A stretch of 64,000 nt of DNA from JADJRG01 sp964474905 (lineage in GTDB: Bacteria > Myxococcota_A > Polyangia > Nannocystales > Nannocystaceae). The translations under genes were made by a program, and so were the position numbers. Positions 35,046 through 45,840 of this stretch are shown piece after piece (the first letter of the stretch is position 1; the number at the start of each line of letters is the position of its first letter). A model generated the notes under the pieces. It had not been told where the DNA came from. It saw only the letters and a list, made by a program, of their open reading frames with translations, and did no database searches. Where the stretch lies: positions 124,001 through 188,000 of the forward strand of contig CAYYUP010000002.1 of the NCBI GenBank assembly GCA_964474905.1. The letters run 5' to 3'.

Positions 35046-35081
35046 CCCAGGGGGAGTGTAGGTCCTGGGTGTAAATCACCC
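35046..35081 (+). promoter_or_regulatory. Leader with two mutually exclusive hairpins before the giant TPR gene
   Basis: CCCAGG (35046-35051) can pair with CCTGGG (35064-35069), and GGGTG (35067-35071) can pair with CACCC (35077-35081). The two stems share bases 35067-35069, so only one can form at once. The pair ends 14 bases before the ATG at 35096, next to the GAGG ribosome-binding site. This could be a simple RNA switch, but the stems are short. Confidence 0.3.
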
Positions 35082-35095
35082 CCCCGAGGCTCCTA

Positions 35096-38000
35096 ATGTC
35101 CGAACTTCGCTCTGCTCTCGTTCAGTACCTGCGCGCCACCGATGATTCCTCGAGACGCTCGGAGCTCGAGAGCGCCGTCGGTGACATCGATCTCGTCACG
35201 GCGCGCGCCGATGCCAAGAAGGATCCGGGCTCCGTTGAGGCGGCGGCCGCGGTGCTTGGCCGCTTGGTGATTGATGCCGCCAGCGCCGATGACCTCATCG
35301 ACGCCGCAAAGCACTCTGCTCAGCGCGCTCCCCGAAACAACTCCGGGAATGACATCGCACTGCTCGCAGGGCTGGTGGTGTGGAAAGCCGGCAACAAGCC
35401 CGATCTCGCCGAGCCCTTCTTCCGAAGGATCCGCCGCTCCGAGCCCGCGAACTCGGATGTCCTCGAGTTCTACCGCTGCGTGTTCTCGGCGGACAAGGAC
35501 GCGAGCCAGCTGATGCAGGTCTTTGTCCAAGCCCGGCGTTCGCTGAAAAAAGCCGACCCTGAGCAGCGCTTCGCACTCGCCGTCGAAATGGCGGATCTGG
35601 CGGAGAACAAGCTCGGTAGCGTCGATCGTGCGATCGAGGTCTGGCGCTCTGTTCTTCGCGAGGACGGCTACGACGAGCGGGCCGTGAAGGCGCTTCAGCG
35701 TCTCTATCGCGAGGGCCACAAGTGGACGGCGCTGGTCGAACTTCTCAAGGAGGATTACGAACGCCTTCCCAAGGAGGAGGAGCAGGCGAGGATCGACAAG
35801 CTCCTCGAGATCGCCCAGCTCTACCGTGATCAGCTTCGCCTCGACGCGATGGCTCTGGCGACGCTGCAAAAGATCCTCGACATCGATGCGCACCACGCCG
35901 AGACGATCGCAGCGCTCGCCGAGACCTACGGAAATTCCGGGCGTTGGAATGATCTGCTCGGCGTCTACAACCGCTTGATCGAGGCGGCCCGCAAGGACGG
36001 CGAGACGGCGCGGCAGATCGAATACCTGCTCAAGGTGGCCGAGGTCTGGATCGATCACATGGGCGCGCCACAGCGGGGTTTAGAGCCGCTTGGTGAGGTC
36101 CTTGCGGTTGAGCCGGCCGACCCCAAAGCACGTGTTCTGATCGCGAAGATCTACGAGCAAAGCGGTGACTGGCGCGGGCTCATCGAGCTCAAGCGCGAGG
36201 CCATCCCGGCGTGCGAACCAGATGATGCCGCGGAGCTGCGGATCGACATCGCCAAGCTCCTCGACGCCAAGCTCGGCGAACGCGACGAGGCGCTGCAGAT
36301 GTGGCACGAGATCCTCGAGATCCACGGGGACGTGCCGGCGGCGATCGATGCCTTGGCGTCGATCCACGAATCTGAAGGGCGCTGGGAAGAGGCGGCGGGT
36401 CTGCGCCAGCGGCAGATCGAGGCCACCAAAGATCCCGAGGCGGCGGTCGAGTTGCTTCTCCGTTTGGCGTCGGTGCAGCGCATCCGCCTCGACGACGAGG
36501 AGGCGGCTCTTACCTCCTTGCATGCGGTTCTCAAGCTGGCTCCGGGTCACGAAGCGGCGATGGAGAGCCTGCGTGAGGCCTATATCGTGGGCGAGCGCTG
36601 GGACGAGTTGATCGCGCTCTACGAGGCGCAGAGTCGCCTCGACGCCGTGGTCGAGCTGCTCTACGTCGCCGTCGGTACCCTCGAGGTTGAGGGCCAGTTG
36701 GTGTTGCTTCGGCGGATCGTCAGCCTTTGTCGTGAGCGTCTGAGCCAGCCTGAGCGCGGCCTGCGGGCCCTCGAGCGCATGATGCAGTTGCAGCCGGACA
36801 ACCAGGAGGTCGCCCGCGAGCTGCTGCCGATCTACCGCGAGCAGGGCAATTGGGAGCGGCTGATCGCGACCTACGAGATCCTCCTCGAGGCGGCCGACAA
36901 CGACGACGATCGCCTCGAGCTGATCGCCGGTATCCGCGACGTCGCTCTGCACAACGTCGGTTCGGCTTCCCAGGCTCTGCAATGGGCGGCGCGTGCCTAC
37001 GCGATCCGGCCCTCGGACGAGATTCTGCGCTCGGGCTTTGAGAGCGCCGCAGAGCGGGCGAACGAGTGGGACGAGCTGATGATCCGCTTCGAGAGTCGGA
37101 TCGCCGCTGCGGATTGTGATGACGTCGAGCGCCTCGAACTTCTCGACACTCTGGCGGCGATCGCTAGCGGCAAGCTCGCGAATGACGAAGCGGCTGCTCG
37201 CTACTTGCGTAAGGTCGTCGACATCGACGCGAAAAACGGCGCCGCATTGGCGACGCTCGAGCGCATCTACGCCTCGGCGGAGAGCTGGGAGGAGCTGGTC
37301 TTCGTCCTGCAAAAGCGCCTCGACATCACCCCCGAGCCTGAGCGTCGGGAGCTGCTGGCGAAGATCGCGATTTTGCAGCGTGACAAGGTGCAGGACCTCG
37401 ACGGTGCAGTCGCGACCTACGAGGCGCTGCACGGCATGGACCCAGAGAATGTCGAAATCCTCGACAACCTCGCACAGCTGCATCGCGAGCGCAGCGCTTG
37501 GTCGGACCTCGCAGACTGTCTCCAGCGTCGCCTCGAGCTGATGGACGGCAGTCCGGAGCAGGTCGATGTTCTCTACGAGCTTTCGCAGATCCAGGCACTC
37601 CGCCTGCACGAGTCCAAGGCAGCCGTTACTGGTTTCATGACCCTCTTGGATCTCGACCCCGATCATCTTCCGACGATCGACGCGCTCGAGAACCTGCGAC
37701 GTTCAGATACGTCGGTGTCGCTGATGGTGATGCGCGGGCTGCTGCCCTACTACCGGAGCATCGGCGATAGCTACCGCGAGGCCCAGGCGCTCGAGGTGAT
37801 CATTGCCGCCGAGCCCGACGTCAACAGCCAGCGAACTCAGCTCCGCGATCTGGCGACTATCTATGACCAGATGGGGGAGGAGCGCAAGGCGGATGCATTG
37901 CGCGTTCGCCTGCAGCTGGTGGCGATCGAGCCCCCGGAAAAAGCTGTCCGTGAGGGCATGTTGGCGGACGCCCGTGAACTCGGTCAGCTCCCGGTCGTCG

Positions 38001-41000
38001 CTTCGTCCTATCAGCAGGCGATCGAGGTTCTCGGTGAAAAAATCAACCAGGCGGAGCTCGCGGGTCAGGAGGCTAACGCCGAGATCGAGACGCGTTGTGA
38101 CATCCGGGTCGAGCTGGCCACCTTGCTCCGAGACGAACTCGACAGGCCGGAGGAAGCCGAGGCCGTGTACCTTTCGATCCTCGGCGACGATGAGGTCAAC
38201 CAAGAGGCTTACGATGCCCTCGATGAACTGTTCAGGGCCCGTGGTGCCCACCAGGAGCTGATGAAGCTCTACCGCGGTCGAGTCGATGTCATTTTCGACA
38301 CCGACGAGCAGCATCGCCTCCTCGACAAGATCATCAAGATCGCTCGACATGTCCTAGAGGACAACCCGATAGCGATTCGGACCGCCGAGGAACTCCTCGA
38401 TCTGGCCCCCGAGGATCTGCCGACGATGGAGCTGCTCGCGCAGATGTACGAGGAGAGCGACTCGAGCGATCACCACTACGCGCTCGAGGAACTCCTGGGG
38501 CGCTGGGGCGAACTCGTTGAGAGTGACGAGAAGCGCCACGAACTCGCCTGTCGGCGGGCTGCGCTGCGCATGGATCGATTGAGCGACTCGTTTGGTGCGG
38601 TCGACCTTTTAGGGACCGTTCTCGCCGAGGATCCGGGCAGTATCCGGGCCCGTCAGCTGCTGGAGATGCTCCTCGTCGACAGCGACGTAAAGCTGCAGGT
38701 GGCTTCGCTCTTAGAGCCGATTTACGTCGCTCTGCACGACCACAGAGCGCGCATCCGAATCCTCTCGGTGCGGCGAGAGAAGGCGGAGGAGCTGGGTTCG
38801 ATCGACGAGGCGACCGCCCACCTTCTGCAGATTGCCCGTATTCAAGAGAACGAACTCGTCGATCCCGAGGCGGCATTTGTCTCGCTCTCCGAGGCCTACA
38901 AGATCGATCCTCGCCGGCAAGACATCCGCAGCGAGCTTCAGCGCTTGGGTCTCGAACTCGGTCGCTTGGAGGAGTTGGTCGCCGTCTGGCGGCACGCGCT
39001 TACTAAGATCGAGGACAAGGGTCTCAAGACCGATCTGCTCATGCGGGCAGGTGCGTTACTCGACGATCATATCCGGGACATCGATCAGGCGCGGGACGTC
39101 TACGCCGAACTCCTGGCCCTCGATCCGGGAGACGCCGGGGTCGCACGTCGGGCTTCGACCGCCCTGGTCCGCCTGCACGGTGAAGCCGGTGATGATCAGT
39201 CGCTGGTCGGTGCTCTCCGAGAGCACCTGCGCTTCGCGGACGATGACGCCGAACAGATCAAGATCAACCTCCAGGTCGCGGGACTCCAGGAGAAGCTAGG
39301 CGATCCGCGCTCGGCGACAGAGTCGTACTACGCGGTTCTTGATCTCGATCCAGAGAACGCCGAGGCGGGGGAGTCACTAGAGCGGATCTTCGTCGAACTA
39401 GAGGATTGGGATTCTCTTTGCGAAGCGCTCCGTCAGCGGGTGATGGTCACGGACGAATCTTTCGAGCAAAGCCGCCTATGGCGGAAGATCGGCGAGATCC
39501 AGCGCGATCACGCCGGTAACCCTCATCGGGCGGTCGAGGCCTTCCAGTGGATCGTCGACTTGCGCCTCAGCGATGCGGACTACGGCTTTGGTCTCGGCGC
39601 GATCGTCAAGATCAAGGCGGAACTCGAGGAGTGGGCGGATGTCGAAGAGGGGCTTCGGCGCCTCGTCGAACTCCACGAAGACGACGATAAACTGCGGGCA
39701 GAGTTGCTGACACGGGCTGCCGAGGTCGTCGGTAAGCGTCTTGGTCGCCACTCCGAGTCGCTTGCATTCCTCGAGCAAGCGCTGGCCGCCAACCCGGTCG
39801 CAGATGCTGCTCGTGAGGCCGCTGTGGCCTATCTCGATCGCGAAGACACCCAAGATGAGGCCGCGCGGATCCTGATCCCGATTTACGAGGCAGAGCACAA
39901 TTGGGAGGCGCTCCTGGATCTCGAAGAGCGGCAGGCCCGGCGCATGGAGATGGGCAGCGATCGTACGCGGGCGCTGATGAAGGTCGCTCAGAGCTACGAG
40001 TCGCGCCTTCTCGATCCTCTGAAGGCATTCCAGATCCATTGCGGACTGCTCCTCGAGGCATCGGAAGAGCCCGCTTTCCCGACGATCCTCAGCGAGGCTA
40101 CGCGTCTGGGATCCGATCCGGATCTCAGCGACGAGCTGCTGCAGACCTACCTCGACGCCGCCGATCGCATCGAGGATTCAGAGCGTCTGCTCTCGGTCCT
40201 GCGGATGGCTGGAGAGGTGGCGCTGGTCCGCCTTGAGCGTCACGAGCCCGCTCGCCTCGCCTACGAGCGTGTACTTGAGCTGGCGCCGGATGATGGTCGG
40301 GCCTACGACTCGCTGGAGCACATCTACCTGATGGAGAACGATCAGGAGGCGCTCGCTCGCCTGCTGCTCGCGAGGGCCCAGCAGAGTCAAGGGGATCAAC
40401 GCGACGACTACTTGATCCGGGCCGCTGAGATCTACGTCAGTGAACTCAGCCGCGAGCCCGAGGCGCTCGAGGCCTACGAAGAGCTGAGTCCTGAGGGTCG
40501 CGAGCGACCCCGAGTACAGACGGCGCTCGAGCCCCTCTACGAGAGCACCGAGCGCTTCCAGGAACTCGCTGGGTTCCTGGAAAAGAAGATCGAGCGGCTG
40601 AGTGGCGACGAGGTTGTCGACACTCACCGCCGCCTCTCGAAGCTCTACCGCGAGCAGCTGCTAAACCCAGAGGAGGGCCTAAACCACATCGTTCAGGCGC
40701 TACGCCTCGATCCTCAACGGGTGCTCAGCACCGACGAACTCGATCTCTACATCGCCGACGAAGATGTTCGCTACCAAGTGATCGAGCTCCTGGGCCCTGC
40801 GTTTACCGAGATCCAGGACTGGCCGCGTCTTATTCAGATCGAAGAGCTTCGTCTCGAGAGGGCGCCCGACGCCTACGAGCAGGTCGAGATCCTGATGCGG
40901 GTCGCCAACATCCAAGAGTCAAAGTTGCTGGAGGTCGAGCAGGCCTTCGCGACGTATGCACGGGTGTTCGAGATCCAGCCAGAGAACGCCGAGGCTCGCG

Positions 41001-44000
41001 AGCACCTCATGCGCCTGGCAAACCTGCTGGCAAAGGTCGAAGACTACGCCGAACTTATCAGCGACTACGTCGACGGCCCTGGGCTGGGCGATGAGCGCGA
41101 TGAGGTCTTGGCGATCGTTCGCGAGGCAGCTGTACTTTGGGGCAGCCTCGGGCAGTACCCGCGGGCGGTGCCTCTCTACGAGCGACTCCTCGAGGCGCGT
41201 CCGGATGACACGACGATCTTCCAGGCACTAGAGAGCGTGCTGACCCATGCGGAGATGTGGGAACGGCTGCTCGACGCCTACTGGGCCGAGGCCGATCGAA
41301 GCTTTGATGAGCAGCATCAGGTGGAGATCCTGATGCGCCTCGCAGAGCTCGCGCTGGGCATTCTCGTCGATGACGAGGCCGCTGCGCGGGCCTATCGTCG
41401 CGTCCTCGAGATCGATCCTGATAGCGAGATGGCGCGCAGCAGTCTCGAGCGGATCTTCGAGCGCACAGAGCAGTGGGAGCAGTTGATCGAACTCCTCCGC
41501 GATCGCCTTGAGCGTACCGTCGACGGACAGATGCGGGAGGCTGTGCTCCTGCGAGTCGCCGAACTTCAGGACGAGAAGCTCGACCACGCGGACTCCGCGA
41601 TCGATACGATCGAGCGGGTCTTCGCGGAGGTCCCGGCTGATCAGAACGCCATCATCTTCCTCGAGGCCCTCGCCGATCGACGCGAGTACCAACGCGAGCG
41701 GATCTTCGCGATCCTACGGCCGCTCTACGAGGCGGCGGGAGACACGATGCGGATCATCTCGGTCGACGAGTGGCAGCTCTCGGTCACCGAGGATCCCTTT
41801 GCTCGTCACGAAATTTACCGCGAGATCGCCAGCCTCCTCGAGGCGCTCGGCGGAGAGGCCGTTGGCCACGCTCTTCAGGTCCTGCTGCGGGCCCTCCAGG
41901 AGCCAGGGGGGGAGGGCTCATTAGAGGCCCTCGACGCTGAGGTCTTCCGTCTTGGAGAGGAGCTTGGGGCGATGGAGCATGTGGTCGAAGCCCTCATCGA
42001 GGCCGCCCGCTGCGATGCACTGGCGGACGATAGGGGCCGCCGCATCGATCTCCTGATCAAGGCAGCTCGTTATCAGGCCGCGAACAACTACCTCGTTGAG
42101 TCGGTCGACAGCTTGGGCGAGGCCCTGGCGATCGATGAGGAAAACGCAGTTGCGCTCGAACTCCTCGATCAGGGCCTCCTGATGCTCAATAATTTCGACG
42201 ACCTCAGGGGGGTCATCGAGCGTCGCATCGAGATCAACCCTGATGCGAACGAGCGGGTCGAGCTGCTCCGGCGACTCGCGTGCCTGCTAGAGGACACGCT
42301 TGTCTTGCCGGAGGATGCGGAACTCGTGTGGCGTCGGCTCCTCGACATTGAGCCCGGGGATATGGAAGCCCTCCAGCGTCTCCGTCGCCTCTATCAGGCG
42401 AGTGGGGCCAGCGGCGAACTCATCGAGATCATCGAGCGCCTGATCGAGGTCAACACAGAGTCGGTTGACCGTCGGGATCTGCGGATGGATCTGGCGACGA
42501 TTCACCGCGAACTCATGGACGATCGCAGTGCTGAGATCGACGTGCTCCGCTCGCTCCTAATGGAGGAGCCAAGCGATGAGGATGCGCTCGGGGCCCTCGC
42601 CCAGGCGTTGGTTGCAGAGAGTCGCTTTGGTGAGGCCGCGGACGTGGTGCTCGATCGAGCTGGCATGGTGGACGACCCGCAGGTCAAGGCGCTGTTGTTT
42701 CTCGATGTCGCCCGGCTTTACGCGAGCCCGATGGGCGATCCCTACGGGGCTCTCGGGCACTACGAATCGGTGCTTCAGCTGGTGCCAAACAACGAGGGGG
42801 CGATCGCTGATCTCGTCGGTCTTGCGACCCAAGCGGATCACTGCGAGGCGGCGTCGACCTTGGTGTTGCCTTACCTCAGAGACCTCCGTCTCTGGCCGCA
42901 GCTCGGTGCGGTCTACGAGGCTCGCGCTGAGTTCCTCAGCGATCCCTTCATGGTCGCGGAGGCGCTGCGAAATCTGATCAAGATCCGTCACGAACGCTTG
43001 AGCGATCCGGCGGGGGCGATCAAGGCAGCCTACCGCCTGATGGACAACGTGCCGGCGGAGGAGCTGCGGCCGGTCCTCGAGACTGCGGCTCGCCTTTCGG
43101 TGCATCTCGACCAGGCGGATGAGCACGTCGATCATCTCGGTCAGCGGGCGCAAAACGCCGACCTCGATCCGGCTGCGCGGGTGCAAATGGCCCAAGCCGC
43201 GGCGGAGATCGCCGAGGAAATCCTCGGTGATAAGGCGCGGGCGGTCGCTCTCTTGGCGCCGCTGATCGACGCAGAGATCGGCGACGAAGGGCTCTGCCGT
43301 AACGTCGAACGGCTCGCACGTTCGTCGAGCAACAAGCCGCTGCTTGCCCGTTGCCTCCGCGAGTCAGCGCGCCTGGCCGAAGGGCAAGATGGGCACGCCG
43401 ACGTGCTTGTCAGGCTCGCGGATGCTGAACTCGACATCAACGATGTCGAGCGGGCGATCGACTCCTATCGCGAGGCCCTCGACATTCACCCAGGCTTCGC
43501 TGGGGCTGTTGCCGGTATCGAGCGGATCCTAGAGAGCTACCAGCGCGACAGTCAGGTGCCGCCGGACTCGGTGTTCGAGCCGCTCGAACGGGCCTATCAG
43601 GATGCTGGCAACCTGCCTGGAATGGCGCGAATCCTGCGAACTCGCCTCGAGAATGCCGAAGAAGACGAGTACGGGGAGATGCTCGAGAACCTCGGACGTC
43701 TCTACGAAGATGGTGGTGGTACCCGCGAAGAGGCGCTCGACGCCTGGGGCAACCTGCTGCTCCGCGACGCTGAGTCGACGGTGGCGCTCGAGCGAACGGT
43801 GGCGCTGACAAAGGATCGGGCACTGCTCGGGCGGGGCATTCACTTCATGGCTGCGGCGATCGATCGGGCACGGGAGAACGACCGCGGCTGCACCGATCTC
43901 TGCCTGGCGACGACCCGGATCCTCCTCGATGACATCAACGATCCTCGCACCGCATTGAAGGCGCTCGCGCCGGTGCTGGTCGAGGCCCCCGAGCACGTCG

Positions 44001-45769
44001 AGGGGCTTGCGCTCCTGGTCGCGGCAGCGCGTGCAGCCGGTGATCTCGTGGTGCTGCACGATGCCTTGACCCGACATGCGCGGGTCCTGGTTTCGCCCAC
44101 GGAGGCGGCGCCGCTCTGGCGTGAGGCCGCCGATGTCGCGGCTCAACAGGACGACAAGCCCAAGGTCAAAGAGGACTTAGAGCAGCTCCTAGAGCTCGAC
44201 GAAGAGGACGACGAGGCCTGGCAGAAGTATCTCGAAGTGCTGATGGCCCTGACGGATTACGAGGGTCTGGCTGAGGCGCTCGGCCGGCGGGTGATGATCA
44301 CCTCCGATGACGAGGAGCGCCACCAACTCCGCCACTACCTCGCCCGTCTCCTGGTCGACTATCTCGATCGCCTAGAAGAGGGCATCAACGTCTATCACGA
44401 CATGCTCGGCGCTCGGCCGGATGACACGACGGTGATGCAAGAGCTCGAGGCGTTGCTTCGGCGGATCAGTCGGTGGCCGGATGTTCGCGACATCCTCGAG
44501 CGCCGGATCGAGTTCATCGAGGGCGAGGAGCAGATCAGTGCTCTCGAGGAGCTTGCAGTGGTCGTCGAGGAGAAACTCGGAGATGACAGCGAAGCGATCG
44601 AGATTCATCACCGGATTCTCCGAGAGGCTGCAGACCGCGAGCAAAGTGTCGCTGCGCTGGAGCGGCTGCTCTCCCGGGGTGCCCGTTGGAGCGAGCTCGC
44701 GGAACTCCTCGAGCGTCGTCTCGAGCTGCTCCGAGAGTCAGGTGCATCAGAGGAGGCCCAGAGTCTGGCGCTTCAGCTAGGCGAGCTCTTTGCCAACCAG
44801 CTGGGCGACTCCGATCGGGCGCAGCTGATCCTGGCCGAGGTGCTCGAGGGCGATGCCAACAATATCCCCGCGCTGCTCGCGATAGCCTCGGTGTACGACG
44901 CCCGCGGCGAGGAGGAGGCGATGCTCCAGGTCCTCGAGCAGGCGGCCGCGCTGCAGCCCGAGGGCGAGCTAGGCTCGGCGTTGCAGCTCCGTTTGGCCAA
45001 GGTCACGGACAGCTCTGAGGATCGGCGTGAGCACCTGGAGGCGGCGCTTCGCTTCCATCCCGGCAACCTGGAGGCTGCTGAGCGACTCCTCGCTCTCAGT
45101 CGTGAGGAGGAGTACTGGGAGCAGGTCGCCTATCTGCTCGCACTGATCTCGAGCCAGACCGAAGACCCCGAGGCGCAGCGCAAGCTCGACCTCGAGCGTG
45201 TTGACATCCTGATGGAGCACGTCGGCGATCTCGACGAGGCTTTGCAGGCGCTCGCTCCGGTCTACGAGCAGGTCCAAGACGATATGGAGATCAACCGCCG
45301 AATCGCCGATGCGCTCTATCGGAGCGGTCGTTACGAAGAGGCTGTTGGCATGTACACATGGCTGGTCGAGGTCTCGGCCAGCGTCAATCGCCGCTCCAAG
45401 GAACACGCCCATTTCCTCACCCGCTTGTCGCGGGTCGAGCTCGCGGGTGGTGTGACCGATGAGGCGGTCGAACGTCTCCGGGATTCCTACCGGATCGATA
45501 CGACCAACCCAGAGACGCTGATCACCCTTAGCGATGTCTATGCTGCCACCGAGCAGTGGAGCGATGCCCTCAAGATCGCCAGGGCGATGCTCCTGCAAAA
45601 CGTCGACCAGTCGGGGCTCGTGCGTCGCGGTGATATCTACTTGCGCCTCGCTAGCGCCCATGTGGGTCTCGACGAGAAGTCCAAGGCGCTGTCGATGCTC
45701 CGTCGCGGTGCGGAGGAGGACTCGGAGCACGCGGATATCGCGGCGATGCTCGCCGAACTCCAGGGTTGA
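35096..45769 (+). CDS. Giant TPR-repeat protein (3557 residues)
   Basis: One uninterrupted frame of 3557 residues, about a sixth of the window. It has no signal peptide or membrane segment. It is built from helical repeats with an anchor of the form (G/E/S)-x-W-x-x-L-(I/V), as in HKWTALVELL, GRWNDLLGVY, GDWRGLIELK and GNWERLIATY. The tryptophan codons of the first nine units lie about 71-84 residues apart, mostly 72-75, so the unit is roughly two TPRs. Composition is acidic and Leu/Glu/Arg-rich throughout, with no catalytic motif. The last repeats look complete and the protein ends in EHADIAAMLAELQG. Proteins of this size and type occur in myxobacteria; the role is unknown, and scaffolding is the natural guess. 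The ATG at 35096 has GAGG upstream. Confidence 0.92.
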   Translation: MSELRSALVQYLRATDDSSRRSELESAVGDIDLVTARADAKKDPGSVEAAAAVLGRLVIDAASADDLIDAAKHSAQRAPRNNSGNDIALLAGLVVWKAGNKPDLAEPFFRRIRRSEPANSDVLEFYRCVFSADKDASQLMQVFVQARRSLKKADPEQRFALAVEMADLAENKLGSVDRAIEVWRSVLREDGYDERAVKALQRLYREGHKWTALVELLKEDYERLPKEEEQARIDKLLEIAQLYRDQLRLDAMALATLQKILDIDAHHAETIAALAETYGNSGRWNDLLGVYNRLIEAARKDGETARQIEYLLKVAEVWIDHMGAPQRGLEPLGEVLAVEPADPKARVLIAKIYEQSGDWRGLIELKREAIPACEPDDAAELRIDIAKLLDAKLGERDEALQMWHEILEIHGDVPAAIDALASIHESEGRWEEAAGLRQRQIEATKDPEAAVELLLRLASVQRIRLDDEEAALTSLHAVLKLAPGHEAAMESLREAYIVGERWDELIALYEAQSRLDAVVELLYVAVGTLEVEGQLVLLRRIVSLCRERLSQPERGLRALERMMQLQPDNQEVARELLPIYREQGNWERLIATYEILLEAADNDDDRLELIAGIRDVALHNVGSASQALQWAARAYAIRPSDEILRSGFESAAERANEWDELMIRFESRIAAADCDDVERLELLDTLAAIASGKLANDEAAARYLRKVVDIDAKNGAALATLERIYASAESWEELVFVLQKRLDITPEPERRELLAKIAILQRDKVQDLDGAVATYEALHGMDPENVEILDNLAQLHRERSAWSDLADCLQRRLELMDGSPEQVDVLYELSQIQALRLHESKAAVTGFMTLLDLDPDHLPTIDALENLRRSDTSVSLMVMRGLLPYYRSIGDSYREAQALEVIIAAEPDVNSQRTQLRDLATIYDQMGEERKADALRVRLQLVAIEPPEKAVREGMLADARELGQLPVVASSYQQAIEVLGEKINQAELAGQEANAEIETRCDIRVELATLLRDELDRPEEAEAVYLSILGDDEVNQEAYDALDELFRARGAHQELMKLYRGRVDVIFDTDEQHRLLDKIIKIARHVLEDNPIAIRTAEELLDLAPEDLPTMELLAQMYEESDSSDHHYALEELLGRWGELVESDEKRHELACRRAALRMDRLSDSFGAVDLLGTVLAEDPGSIRARQLLEMLLVDSDVKLQVASLLEPIYVALHDHRARIRILSVRREKAEELGSIDEATAHLLQIARIQENELVDPEAAFVSLSEAYKIDPRRQDIRSELQRLGLELGRLEELVAVWRHALTKIEDKGLKTDLLMRAGALLDDHIRDIDQARDVYAELLALDPGDAGVARRASTALVRLHGEAGDDQSLVGALREHLRFADDDAEQIKINLQVAGLQEKLGDPRSATESYYAVLDLDPENAEAGESLERIFVELEDWDSLCEALRQRVMVTDESFEQSRLWRKIGEIQRDHAGNPHRAVEAFQWIVDLRLSDADYGFGLGAIVKIKAELEEWADVEEGLRRLVELHEDDDKLRAELLTRAAEVVGKRLGRHSESLAFLEQALAANPVADAAREAAVAYLDREDTQDEAARILIPIYEAEHNWEALLDLEERQARRMEMGSDRTRALMKVAQSYESRLLDPLKAFQIHCGLLLEASEEPAFPTILSEATRLGSDPDLSDELLQTYLDAADRIEDSERLLSVLRMAGEVALVRLERHEPARLAYERVLELAPDDGRAYDSLEHIYLMENDQEALARLLLARAQQSQGDQRDDYLIRAAEIYVSELSREPEALEAYEELSPEGRERPRVQTALEPLYESTERFQELAGFLEKKIERLSGDEVVDTHRRLSKLYREQLLNPEEGLNHIVQALRLDPQRVLSTDELDLYIADEDVRYQVIELLGPAFTEIQDWPRLIQIEELRLERAPDAYEQVEILMRVANIQESKLLEVEQAFATYARVFEIQPENAEAREHLMRLANLLAKVEDYAELISDYVDGPGLGDERDEVLAIVREAAVLWGSLGQYPRAVPLYERLLEARPDDTTIFQALESVLTHAEMWERLLDAYWAEADRSFDEQHQVEILMRLAELALGILVDDEAAARAYRRVLEIDPDSEMARSSLERIFERTEQWEQLIELLRDRLERTVDGQMREAVLLRVAELQDEKLDHADSAIDTIERVFAEVPADQNAIIFLEALADRREYQRERIFAILRPLYEAAGDTMRIISVDEWQLSVTEDPFARHEIYREIASLLEALGGEAVGHALQVLLRALQEPGGEGSLEALDAEVFRLGEELGAMEHVVEALIEAARCDALADDRGRRIDLLIKAARYQAANNYLVESVDSLGEALAIDEENAVALELLDQGLLMLNNFDDLRGVIERRIEINPDANERVELLRRLACLLEDTLVLPEDAELVWRRLLDIEPGDMEALQRLRRLYQASGASGELIEIIERLIEVNTESVDRRDLRMDLATIHRELMDDRSAEIDVLRSLLMEEPSDEDALGALAQALVAESRFGEAADVVLDRAGMVDDPQVKALLFLDVARLYASPMGDPYGALGHYESVLQLVPNNEGAIADLVGLATQADHCEAASTLVLPYLRDLRLWPQLGAVYEARAEFLSDPFMVAEALRNLIKIRHERLSDPAGAIKAAYRLMDNVPAEELRPVLETAARLSVHLDQADEHVDHLGQRAQNADLDPAARVQMAQAAAEIAEEILGDKARAVALLAPLIDAEIGDEGLCRNVERLARSSSNKPLLARCLRESARLAEGQDGHADVLVRLADAELDINDVERAIDSYREALDIHPGFAGAVAGIERILESYQRDSQVPPDSVFEPLERAYQDAGNLPGMARILRTRLENAEEDEYGEMLENLGRLYEDGGGTREEALDAWGNLLLRDAESTVALERTVALTKDRALLGRGIHFMAAAIDRARENDRGCTDLCLATTRILLDDINDPRTALKALAPVLVEAPEHVEGLALLVAAARAAGDLVVLHDALTRHARVLVSPTEAAPLWREAADVAAQQDDKPKVKEDLEQLLELDEEDDEAWQKYLEVLMALTDYEGLAEALGRRVMITSDDEERHQLRHYLARLLVDYLDRLEEGINVYHDMLGARPDDTTVMQELEALLRRISRWPDVRDILERRIEFIEGEEQISALEELAVVVEEKLGDDSEAIEIHHRILREAADREQSVAALERLLSRGARWSELAELLERRLELLRESGASEEAQSLALQLGELFANQLGDSDRAQLILAEVLEGDANNIPALLAIASVYDARGEEEAMLQVLEQAAALQPEGELGSALQLRLAKVTDSSEDRREHLEAALRFHPGNLEAAERLLALSREEEYWEQVAYLLALISSQTEDPEAQRKLDLERVDILMEHVGDLDEALQALAPVYEQVQDDMEINRRIADALYRSGRYEEAVGMYTWLVEVSASVNRRSKEHAHFLTRLSRVELAGGVTDEAVERLRDSYRIDTTNPETLITLSDVYAATEQWSDALKIARAMLLQNVDQSGLVRRGDIYLRLASAHVGLDEKSKALSMLRRGAEEDSEHADIAAMLAELQG

Positions 45770-45791
45770 GCGAGGTGGGCGATCGTCCACA

Positions 45792-45827
45792 ACAAAGCCC
45801 CGGTCTCGATCGAGATCGGGGCTTTGT
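45792..45827 (+). terminator. Strong rho-independent terminator of the giant TPR gene
   Basis: A 36-base near-perfect palindrome starting ACAAAGCCCCG and ending CGGGGCTTTGT, centred on TCGATCGA, 22 bases after the stop codon. The GC-rich outer stem runs into CTTTGT, a usable though short U-tract on the plus strand. Confidence 0.85.
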
Positions 45828-45840
45828 CGTGAGCAGGACA

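Noticed and set aside
36080..37666. Long minus-strand frames inside the giant TPR gene
   Set aside because: The plus frame shows regular TPR units; the antisense frames mirror its codon periodicity.
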